Origin: Catellatospora coxensis
GTDB taxonomy: Bacteria > Actinomycetota > Actinomycetes > Mycobacteriales > Micromonosporaceae
Reading direction: 5' to 3'
Assembly: GCF_016862635.1 (NCBI RefSeq)
Contig: NZ_BONI01000017.1
Coordinates: 1 to 64,000 of the forward strand
DNA: 64,000 bases
Shown piece by piece: positions 27,512-34,390 of the stretch (positions are counted from its first letter, which is position 1; every line of letters begins with the position of its first letter). The position numbers and the translations under genes are program-made. The notes below the pieces were generated by a model. That model was not told the DNA's origin. It saw only the letters and a program-made list of their open reading frames with translations, and made no database searches.

Positions 27512-27991
27512 GTGGCCAGCCAGGGGACTCCCGCGACAGCACTGCTCACCAAGCAGAAGGTGAAGCACACGCTGCACACCTACGAGGTGTCGCCCGACTC
27601 CCCGAACTACGGCGCGCTGGTCGCCGACGCCATCGGGGCCGACCCGGCGCGCGTGTTCAAGACGCTGGTCACCGAGGTCGACGGCGCGCTCACCGTGGCC
27701 GTGGTGCCGGTGACCGGCGAGATCGACCTGAAGGCGCTCGCGGCGGCGGCCGGCGGCAAGAAGGCCGCGATGGCCGACCGCGACCTCGCCGAGAAGACCA
27801 CCGGGTACGTCCGCGGCGGCATCAGCCCCCTCGGCCAGCGCAAGCGCCTGCCCACGGTCATCGACCAGTCGGCACTGGACGGCGACCTGATCTACGTCTC
27901 CGCCGGCAAGCGCGGCCTCCAGCTCCGGCTGGCCCCCGCCGACCTGGTCCGCCTGACCTCGGCGACACTCGCCCCCATCGCCCGCGCCTGA
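27512..27991 (+). CDS. ybaK: Cys-tRNA(Pro)/Cys-tRNA(Cys) deacylase
   Basis: 159-residue YbaK/EbsC family protein, a trans-editing enzyme that removes Cys from mischarged tRNA(Pro). The family core is visible: HTYEVSP near residue 20, GADPARVFKTLV (about 44-55), the conserved Lys stretch GGKKAAMADRDLAEKTTGYV, and GGISPLGQRKRLPTVID. Normal length. It begins at a GTG. It follows the methyltransferase gene by about 90 bp, with repeat B1 between them. Confidence 0.92.
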   Translation: MASQGTPATALLTKQKVKHTLHTYEVSPDSPNYGALVADAIGADPARVFKTLVTEVDGALTVAVVPVTGEIDLKALAAAAGGKKAAMADRDLAEKTTGYVRGGISPLGQRKRLPTVIDQSALDGDLIYVSAGKRGLQLRLAPADLVRLTSATLAPIARA

Positions 27992-27997
27992 CCCTCG

Positions 27998-28089
27998 GCC
28001 ACGTCGGTCCGTCGCGGCCGGCCACATCGATCCGTCACAGCAAGCCACGTCGGTCGGTCGCGGCCGGCCCACGTCGGTCGGTCGCGGCG
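27998..28089. repeat. 23-bp tandem repeat, four units
   Basis: Four 23-bp units starting at 27998, 28021, 28044 and 28067, the model unit being GCCACGTCGGTCGGTCGCGG plus 3 bases. Unit 2 is the most diverged. It starts 7 bp after the ybaK stop. There are no unique spacers, so this is a minisatellite rather than a CRISPR array. Confidence 0.8.
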
Positions 28090-28195
28090 TCGTCACGATC
28101 GTCGCGCGCCGCGCCCCACCGACAGCCCGTCGCACCCGAAGCCCGTCGCACCCGAAGCCCCGATCCAGCCGCCGGAAGGCTGGTGCAGGCTCGAA

Positions 28196-28257
28196 GATCT
28201 GTTTTTGTGGACGCTGGACGTCCCTATGACGACGTCCAGCGTCCACAAAAACGGATC
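28196..28257. repeat. 62-bp palindrome D
   Basis: 27-bp arms (28196-28222 and 28231-28257) with one mismatch around an 8-base loop; core arm TTTTTGTGGACGCTGGACG. The A/T tracts lie inside the arms near the ends, so it does not look like a normal terminator. Only one copy lies in the window. It has the same size class as palindromes A and C. Confidence 0.85.
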
Positions 28258-28677
28258 ACCATTTGACCTCTCGCCGATATGCCCGATTTGAGGCAGTGGA
28301 ATAGCGCGCCGGGGAACTCAAGCCCGACCATTCTGCCCCTTTTGTGGTTCTTATCGCCGGCAACGACATGACCCCCAGCGACTAGCAGCCAAAAACCACT
28401 GGTCGCTATGCCCGATTTGTCAATCGCAGCAGCCGCGATCGAGCCGACTCCGCTCCCTACCGGCTGACTCCGCCCTACCGGCCGACGCCGAGACGCCCGT
28501 AGCGCTCATGGCCGCAGCCCCGCCAGAGCGGGCAACGACCGCCGACGCGAACAAAGACGATCTTGCGAATCGGCGCGTCCAATTGCCGGGATTGGGTATG
28601 TCGCTCCCACCCCCTCCCCCAAGATCGGCGCGGCGGGAAAGGGCAGCGAGCGGGCGGGTTACGGGGACGTTGCTGAA

Positions 28678-28750
28678 TTGTTATTGCCTACAACAAACCT
28701 TGGGCTTGCGCGTTTGCATTTGTTGCGCATACGTTGTCGCACACAACAAA
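28678..28750 (+). promoter_or_regulatory. Candidate ROK/XylR-type operator
   Basis: Two dyads: TTGTT-ATTGCCTA-CAACAA at 28678-28696, and TTTGTTG-N18-CAACAAA at 28719-28750. The half-sites resemble the TTTGTT/AACAAA arms of the Bacillus xylose operator bound by XylR, a ROK repressor. They lie 123-195 bp upstream of the sugar-binding protein gene, and the operon ends in a ROK regulator gene. Autoregulation and sugar induction are inferred. Confidence 0.55.
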
Positions 28751-28872
28751 ACCCCGTGTGACCGGCCTCACGCACTGATGAACGCTGTTGGACTCGCCTG
28801 GTCCCGGAACCCGGCGGGGCCGCCCGCACCACCTGAATACACACCCCTGAATCCGAGAGGATTTGAGCAACG

Positions 28873-29958
28873 ATGCGCAAAGGGATCCTGGCTGTAGCCA
28901 TGACCGGCCTGATGGCCGTCACCGGCTTGGCCGCCTGTGCGGAAGACGCCCAGCCCGCCGACTCGAAGACGCCCTTCGTCGGCGTCATCCTGCCGGACAG
29001 CAAGTCCTCGGCCCGCTGGGAGACGGCGGACCGCAAGTACCTGGAGGAGGCCTTCAAGGCCGCCAACGTCAAGTACGACATCCAGAACGCCCAGGGTGAC
29101 AAGACCCAGTTCCAGAGCATCGCGGACCAGATGATCACCAAGGGCGTCACCGTCCTGGTCATCGTCAACCTCGACTCCGGCACCGGCAAGGCCGTGCTGG
29201 ACAAGGCCGCGGCGCAGGGCATCCCGACCATCGACTACGACCGGCTCACGCTGGGCGGCAACGCGAAGTACTACGTGTCCTTCGACAACGTCGCGGTCGG
29301 TCGCCTGCAGGGTGAGGGCCTGGTCAAGTGCCTCACCGAGAAGGCCGTCAAGAACCCGGCCATCGCGCAGCTGAACGGCTCGCCGACCGACAACAACGCG
29401 ACCCTCTTCAAGGAGGGCGGCGTGTCGGTGCTGAAGCCGAAGTACGACGCCAAGGAGTACTCCCTCGTTGACGACCAGGCCGTGCCGGACTGGGACAACG
29501 CGCAGGGTGGCGTGATCTTCGAGCAGATGCTGACCAAGGCCAACGGCAAGATCGACGGCGTGCTCGCCGCGAACGACGGCCTGGGCAACGCGGCGATCTC
29601 GATCCTGAAGAAGAACAAGCTCAACGGCAAGGTCCCGGTCACCGGCCAGGACGCGACCGTGCAGGGCCTGCAGAACATCCTCCTCGGCGACCAGTGCATG
29701 ACCGTGTACAAGGCCGTCAAGAAGGAGGCCACCGCGACCGCCGAGCTGGCGATCTCCCTGGCCAAGGGTGAGACCAAGTCCGTCTCGCAGACCACCAAGG
29801 ACTCCGAGACCGGCAAGGACGTGCCCTCGGTCCTGCTGGAGCCGCAGGCGATCTACTTCGCGAACGTGAAGGACGTCGTCACCGACGGCTACGTCACCAA
29901 GGCAGAGCTGTGCACCGCCGACTTCGCGGCCAAGTGCACCGAGGCCGGCATCAGCTGA
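28873..29958 (+). CDS. Sugar ABC transporter substrate-binding lipoprotein (xylose type)
   Basis: 361-residue periplasmic-binding-protein-like lipoprotein (signal ending TGLAAC, Cys about residue 22) of the XylF/RbsB class. Sugar-contact regions typical of the family are seen: FVGVILPDSKSSARWE, VIVNLDSGTGKAVLDKA, GIPTIDYDRLTLGG, NGSPTDNNATLFKEG, VLAANDGLGNAAI and VPVTGQDATVQGLQNI. The closest resemblance is to D-xylose binding proteins. First gene of the operon with the ATPase, permease and ROK regulator; a hairpin after it probably keeps its message more abundant. Confidence 0.9.
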   Translation: MRKGILAVAMTGLMAVTGLAACAEDAQPADSKTPFVGVILPDSKSSARWETADRKYLEEAFKAANVKYDIQNAQGDKTQFQSIADQMITKGVTVLVIVNLDSGTGKAVLDKAAAQGIPTIDYDRLTLGGNAKYYVSFDNVAVGRLQGEGLVKCLTEKAVKNPAIAQLNGSPTDNNATLFKEGGVSVLKPKYDAKEYSLVDDQAVPDWDNAQGGVIFEQMLTKANGKIDGVLAANDGLGNAAISILKKNKLNGKVPVTGQDATVQGLQNILLGDQCMTVYKAVKKEATATAELAISLAKGETKSVSQTTKDSETGKDVPSVLLEPQAIYFANVKDVVTDGYVTKAELCTADFAAKCTEAGIS

Positions 29959-29978
29959 CCTGACGGCTCAACCGGAAT

Positions 29979-30014
29979 GTGGTCCCTGGGGGTCGCAAGG
30001 CACCCAGGGACCAC
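29979..30014 (+). terminator. Intra-operon hairpin after the binding-protein gene
   Basis: Perfect 12-bp stem (GTGGTCCCTGGG with CCCAGGGACCAC) and a 12-base loop, 20 bp past the stop. No T run. Suited to partial termination or 3'-end protection, giving more binding protein than ATPase and permease. Confidence 0.65.
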
Positions 30015-30055
30015 GTCTGTGGAACAGGCAGTAACCCCTCGAACGGAGCGCCCTG

Positions 30056-30826
30056 ATGGGAACCCCTCTACTCGAACTGCGTGGAATCAACAAGAGCTTC
30101 GGCCCGGTGCAGGTGCTGCGGGACGTCGCCTTCCAGGTCCACCCAGGCGAGGTAACCGCACTCGTCGGCGACAACGGCGCCGGCAAGTCAACGCTGGTCA
30201 AGTGCATCGGCGGGATCTACCCCATCGACTCAGGCGAATACCTGATGGAGGGTAAGCAGGTCCACGTCCACAACCCGCGCGACGCCGCCAGCCACGGCGT
30301 CGAGATCGTGTACCAGGATCTCGCCCTCTGCGACAACCTCGACATCGTCCAGAACATGTTCCTGGGTCGCGAGAAGAAGAGCGGCATGGTCCTCGACGAG
30401 CCGACGATGGAGCAGCTCGCCCAGCAGACCCTGGCCGGCCTGTCCGTGCGTACCGTCAAGTCGGTCCGCCAGCAGGTGTCCAGCCTCTCCGGCGGCCAGC
30501 GGCAGACCGTGGCGATCGCCAAGGCCGTGCTCTGGAACAGCAAGCTGGTCATCCTCGACGAGCCCACCGCCGCCCTCGGCGTCGCGCAGACCCAGCAGGT
30601 GCTGGAGCTGGTCCGCCGCCTGGCTGACAACGGTCTGGCCGTTGTGCTGATCTCCCACAACATGAACGACGTGTTCGCTGTCTCCGACCGGATCGCCGCG
30701 CTGTACCTGGGACGGATGGCGGCCCAGGTCAAGACGTCGGACGTCACCCACTCGCAGGTGGTCGAGCTGATCACCTCCGGCCGCAGCGGCCAGCTGGGCC
30801 TCGTCGAGGAAGGAGCCGCAGCGTGA
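30056..30826 (+). CDS. Sugar ABC transporter ATP-binding protein (single-domain)
   Basis: 256-residue ATPase with Walker A GDNGAGKST (about residues 42-50), signature LSGGQRQTVAIAKAV (about 142-156), Walker B VILDEPTAA and the H-loop in LISHNMND. Sequence type is that of XylG/RbsA, but only one nucleotide-binding domain is present, whereas XylG and RbsA are about 500 residues with two. It therefore probably works as a homodimer. The stop overlaps the permease start (GTGA). Confidence 0.9.
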   Translation: MGTPLLELRGINKSFGPVQVLRDVAFQVHPGEVTALVGDNGAGKSTLVKCIGGIYPIDSGEYLMEGKQVHVHNPRDAASHGVEIVYQDLALCDNLDIVQNMFLGREKKSGMVLDEPTMEQLAQQTLAGLSVRTVKSVRQQVSSLSGGQRQTVAIAKAVLWNSKLVILDEPTAALGVAQTQQVLELVRRLADNGLAVVLISHNMNDVFAVSDRIAALYLGRMAAQVKTSDVTHSQVVELITSGRSGQLGLVEEGAAA

Positions 30827-32085
30827 GCGCGACCACCACGAATTCGTACGAGGCGGCCAAGGTCGCCACCCCGGCCAAGGACGACGGCGGCCTGTGGGGT
30901 TACCTGCGCAGCTACGGGCAGCGGGTCCGCAGCGGCGACATGGGCGCGCTGCCGGCGGTGCTCGGCATCGTCGTGCTGACGGTCGTCTTCTCGGCCGCCC
31001 GGCCGTCCTTTCTCACCCCGCTGAACTTCGCCAACCTGCTCACCCAGGCCGGGCCGATCGTGGTGCTCGGCATGGGCCTGGTGTTCGTGCTGCTGCTCGG
31101 CGAGATCGACCTCAGCGCCGGTTTCGCGTCGGGCGTCTGCGCCGCGGTGCTCGCCATCATGCTGACCACGAACGGCTACCCCTGGTACGTCGGGGTGGCC
31201 GCGGCGATCGTCACCGGTGTCGTGATCGGCCTGCTGCTGGGCTTCCTGGTGGCGAAGGTCGGCATCCCCTCCTTCGTGGTCACCCTCGCGGGCTTCCTGG
31301 CCTTCCAGGGCACCGTGCTGTGGCTGCTCAAGGAGGGCACCAACATCTCGGTCCGCGACGAGATCATCATCTCGCTGGAGAACGAGTACATGCCGCCGAT
31401 GGTCGGCTGGGCGCTGGGCGCGCTGACCGTGCTCGGCTTCGCCACCACGCAGCTGATCCAGCAGCGCAACCGCCGCCGCCGCGGGCTGCCCGCGATGCTG
31501 TGGCAGGTCGTCGCCTTCCGGGTGATCGGCCTGGCGGTCCTGGTGGGCGTCGCGGTCGCGGTGCTGAACGAGGAGCGCAGCCGCAACCCGCTGTTCTCGC
31601 TCAAGGGCGTGCCGATCGTGGTGCCCGTGATCGGCGTGCTCCTGCTGGTGTGGACGTTCGTGCTGCGGCGCACCGCCTTCGGCCGCCACATCTACGCCGT
31701 CGGCGGCAACCGTGAGGCGGCCCGCCGGGCCGGTATCGCGGTGGACCGCATCCGCATCTCCGCGTTCGTCATCTGCTCGGCGATGGCGGCGGTCAGCGGC
31801 ATCCTGGCGGCCAGCATGGCGCGCTCCGTCGACCCGAACACCGGCGGCTCGAACGTGCTGCTGTACGGCGTCGCGGCGGCGGTCATCGGCGGCACCAGCC
31901 TCTTCGGCGGCAAGGGCCGCGTCCTGGACGCGGTGCTCGGCGGCCTGGTGATCACGATGATCATCAACGGCATGGGCCTGGTCGGCTGGAGCTCGGCGTA
32001 CAAGTACGTCGCCACCGGCGTGGTGCTGCTGCTGGCGGCGAGCGTGGACGCCTTCTCGCGGCGCCGTTCGGCCGCGAGCAGCTGA
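30823..32085 (+). CDS. Sugar ABC transporter permease (XylH type)
   Basis: 420-residue integral membrane permease of the ribose/xylose class, with about ten hydrophobic helices. Family motifs include LVFVLLLGEIDLSAGFASGV, KVGIPSFVVTLAGFLAFQGT, and, near the C-terminus, YAVGGNREAARRAGIAVDRI and AAAVIGGTSLFGGKGRVLDA. Its length (about 400) suits XylH better than RbsC (about 320). Starts at a GTG overlapping the ATPase stop. The likely substrate is a pentose; not provable from sequence. Confidence 0.92.
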   Translation: MSATTTNSYEAAKVATPAKDDGGLWGYLRSYGQRVRSGDMGALPAVLGIVVLTVVFSAARPSFLTPLNFANLLTQAGPIVVLGMGLVFVLLLGEIDLSAGFASGVCAAVLAIMLTTNGYPWYVGVAAAIVTGVVIGLLLGFLVAKVGIPSFVVTLAGFLAFQGTVLWLLKEGTNISVRDEIIISLENEYMPPMVGWALGALTVLGFATTQLIQQRNRRRRGLPAMLWQVVAFRVIGLAVLVGVAVAVLNEERSRNPLFSLKGVPIVVPVIGVLLLVWTFVLRRTAFGRHIYAVGGNREAARRAGIAVDRIRISAFVICSAMAAVSGILAASMARSVDPNTGGSNVLLYGVAAAVIGGTSLFGGKGRVLDAVLGGLVITMIINGMGLVGWSSAYKYVATGVVLLLAASVDAFSRRRSAASS

Positions 32086-32113
32086 CCGACGTACGCCTGT
32101 CAACGGGAGAATC

Positions 32114-33289
32114 ATGCGAGCGGGACCGAGCCAGGAGGAGATCCGGCGGCAGAACCTCGGCGCGTTGCTGCGGTTCGTGCACGTGCGCGGCTCTATCTCC
32201 CGTGCCGAGCTCACCTCCGAACTCGGTCTCAACCGCTCCACCATCGGCGCCCTCACCGCTGACCTGGCCGCTGTCGGCCTGGTCAGCGAGGAGGCGCCGC
32301 GCGAGACCGGCCGGGCCGGCCGGCCGTCGCTGGTGGTGCGCCCGTCCTCGGATCTGGTCTACGCCTACGCCGCGAGCGTGGAGGTGGACCGGATCCGGGT
32401 GGCGCGGGTCGGGCTGGGCGGCGTCATCCTGGACCAGCGGGAGGCGCCGCGCCCGCGCGGCGAGGCCATCGAGGCGGTACGCCCGGTGGCCGACTTCGTC
32501 GCGCAGATGGCCGAGCAGGTCAAGCCGCAGGCCCGGTGCATCGGGGCCGGCATCGCCGTGTGCGGGCTGGTCCGCCGCGAGGACGGCCTGGTCCGGCTCG
32601 GGCCGCACCTGGGCTGGCTGGACGAGCCGCTCGGGCACGCGCTGCAGGACCGGCTGCCCGACCTGCTGCCGCAGGTCGCCGTCGGCAACGTGGCGGACCT
32701 GTGCGCGCTGGCCGAGCACACCCGCGGCGTCGCCGTCGGCTGCGACAACATCATCTACATGTACGGCGACGTCGGCGTCGGCGCGGGCATCATCGCGGGC
32801 GGCCGCCGGGTCACCGGGCACGGCGGCTACGGCGGCGAGGTCGGCCACATGGTCGTCAACCCGCACGGCCGCGCCTGCGGCTGCGGCTCCCGCGGCTGCT
32901 GGGAGACCGAGATCGGCGAGCACGCCCTGCTGCACGCCGCCGGGCGGGACACCGCCCAGGGCGCCGAGGCGGTGCTGGCCGTGGTCGAGGCCGCCGCGCG
33001 CGGCGACGCCACCGCCCAGGTCGCGGTACGCCAGGTCGGCGACTGGCTCGGCTTCGGCGTGGCGAACCTGGTCAACATCTTCAACCCGGAGCTGGTCATC
33101 TTCGGCGGCACGCTGCGCGACGTGTACCTGGCCGCCGCGGCGCAGGTGCGCAGCCGCCTGAACAGCATCGGCCTGCCCGCCACCCGCGAGCACGTCCGGC
33201 TGCGCACGCCCAAGCTCGGCGGCGACGCGGCCCTGCTCGGCGCGGCGGAACTCGCCTTCGAGCAACTGCTCGCCGACCCGCTGGGCTGA
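32114..33289 (+). CDS. ROK-family transcriptional regulator (XylR-like)
   Basis: 391 residues: an N-terminal winged helix (about 10-65, ELTSELGLNRSTIGALTADL) and a C-terminal ROK sugar-kinase-like domain with the zinc-binding signature CGCGSRGCWE (about residue 258) preceded by GYGGEVGHMVVNP. Last gene of the sugar-transport operon, 28 bp after the permease gene. By family it should repress the operon until the sugar or a derivative binds; the TTTGTTG/CAACAAA sites upstream of the operon are candidate operators. Confidence 0.9.
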   Translation: MRAGPSQEEIRRQNLGALLRFVHVRGSISRAELTSELGLNRSTIGALTADLAAVGLVSEEAPRETGRAGRPSLVVRPSSDLVYAYAASVEVDRIRVARVGLGGVILDQREAPRPRGEAIEAVRPVADFVAQMAEQVKPQARCIGAGIAVCGLVRREDGLVRLGPHLGWLDEPLGHALQDRLPDLLPQVAVGNVADLCALAEHTRGVAVGCDNIIYMYGDVGVGAGIIAGGRRVTGHGGYGGEVGHMVVNPHGRACGCGSRGCWETEIGEHALLHAAGRDTAQGAEAVLAVVEAAARGDATAQVAVRQVGDWLGFGVANLVNIFNPELVIFGGTLRDVYLAAAAQVRSRLNSIGLPATREHVRLRTPKLGGDAALLGAAELAFEQLLADPLG

Positions 33290-33320
33290 TTACCGACACC
33301 GACCCGCTGGGGTGAATACC
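33274..33320. repeat. 26-bp tandem duplication at the 3' end of the ROK gene
   Basis: The last codons of the ROK gene with its stop (unit from 33274, CGACCCGCTGGGCTGATTAC and 6 more bases) are repeated directly at 33300 with two substitutions. It looks like a recent slippage duplication and leaves the protein end unchanged. Confidence 0.75.
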
Positions 33321-33351
33321 GGCCGGTAGCCCGAACCATCCAGCACAATGG

Positions 33352-34314
33352 ATGGTCGTGCCGGCCCCTTTCCCGCCCCGTCGCCTGCCCGGGCTCGCCG
33401 ACGTGCCGCACGCGATCCCGTACCAGGGCAGCAAGCGGCAGCTCGCGCACGCGATCGTGCCCCTGCTGCCGCCGGACACCGCGCGGCTGCTGGAGCCGTT
33501 CGCCGGGTCGGCCGCCGTCGCCATCGCCGCCCGGCACCTGCGCATCGGCGAGACCGCCGAGATCAGCGACGTGAACGAGCCGCTGATGCGGCTGTGGCAG
33601 CGGGTGCTCGCCGAGCCGCTGGACCTGGCCGCCGACTACGAGCGACTGTGGCACGAGCAGCTCGCCGACCCGAAGGCGTACTACGACGCGGTGCGCACCC
33701 GTTTCAACGAGACCCACGAGCCGCACTGCCTGCTGTACCTGCTCGCCCGCTGCGTCAAGGCGGCGGTGCGCTACAACCGCGAGGGCGGGTTCAACCAGGG
33801 CCCCGACCGGCGGCGGCTGGGCGCGCGGCCCGCCGCGATGCGGGCCCGGCTGGCCGCGACCGCCCGCGTGCTGACCGGCTGCCGGGCGTACGCCGCCGAC
33901 TACGCCGACGTGCTGAACCGCGCCGAACCTGCCGACGTGGTGTACCTCGACCCGCCGTACCAGGGCGTGAGCCAGGCCCGGGACCACCGGTACATGGCGG
34001 GGCTGCCACGCGAGGCGTTCGTGGCGCGGCTGCGCGCGGCGGTCGGGCGGGGCACGTCGTTCCTGCTGTCGTACGACGGCCTGTCCCGCGACCCCGCCTC
34101 CGGCGAGCGCAGCTACGGCGAGCCGCTGCCCGCCGACCTCGGCCTGCTGCACCTGCACCTGGACGCGGGCACGTCCTCGCAGGGCACCCTGAACGGCCGG
34201 CCCGCCCGCACCATCGAGTCCCTCTACCTCTCGCCTGCCCTGGTCACCCGCCTCGGCGGTCCGGAAGCCGTACACGCTTCGCTGGCCGGCACGCCGGCGT
34301 CGCCCGCCCGATAG
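33352..34314 (+). CDS. D12-class DNA adenine methyltransferase, apparently orphan
   Basis: 320-residue N6-adenine methyltransferase of the Dam/D12 class. SAM site: IPYQGSKRQLAHAIVPLL (about 21-38) and LLEPFAGSAAVAIAARHL (about 46-63). Catalytic motif DPPY in VVYLDPPYQG (about 200-209). Target recognition lies in the middle part (about 95-190). No restriction gene stands next to it. The TAG stop codon lies inside the left arm of palindromic repeat A2. It follows the sugar operon by about 60 bp on the same strand. Confidence 0.88.
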   Translation: MVVPAPFPPRRLPGLADVPHAIPYQGSKRQLAHAIVPLLPPDTARLLEPFAGSAAVAIAARHLRIGETAEISDVNEPLMRLWQRVLAEPLDLAADYERLWHEQLADPKAYYDAVRTRFNETHEPHCLLYLLARCVKAAVRYNREGGFNQGPDRRRLGARPAAMRARLAATARVLTGCRAYAADYADVLNRAEPADVVYLDPPYQGVSQARDHRYMAGLPREAFVARLRAAVGRGTSFLLSYDGLSRDPASGERSYGEPLPADLGLLHLHLDAGTSSQGTLNGRPARTIESLYLSPALVTRLGGPEAVHASLAGTPASPAR

Positions 34315-34375
34315 ACGTTGGCCTATCTCATCGAAAATCCGGCACTCGGAATCGATGTGATAGGCCAACGTCTAT
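34311..34375. repeat. 65-bp palindromic repeat, family A copy 2
   Basis: Arms 34311-34334 and 34352-34375 (outer part ATAGACGTTGGCCTATC) differ at two positions. Total length equals that of copy 1 at 7231-7295; the loop differs. It lies between the convergent methylase and ABC exporter genes, and supplies the stop codon of the methylase gene (TAG at 34312). Confidence 0.85.
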
Positions 34376-34390
34376 CGCAAGACGAGAGCG

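Larger units (their letters stand above)
27992..28872. other. 881-bp gene-free region before the sugar transporter operon
   Basis: Three parts. First a 23-bp tandem repeat (27998-28089) and two copies of CCCGTCGCACCCGAAG (about 28126-28158). Then palindrome D (28196-28257). Then a less GC-rich stretch (about 28260-28870) with two copies of TATGCCCGATTTG (near 28281 and 28407), a weak inverted repeat (AGCGACTAG with CTGGTCGCT near 28375-28406), and the TTTGTTG/CAACAAA boxes at 28678-28750. I see no convincing gene or tRNA. The right part is the promoter region of the transporter operon. Confidence 0.6.

Noticed and set aside
27998..28089. CRISPR array
   Set aside because: The 23-bp units are directly adjacent with no spacers and no cas genes are nearby.
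33352..34314. Restriction-modification system around the adenine methylase
   Set aside because: Neighbours are a ROK regulator and an ABC exporter; no nuclease or specificity gene was seen.
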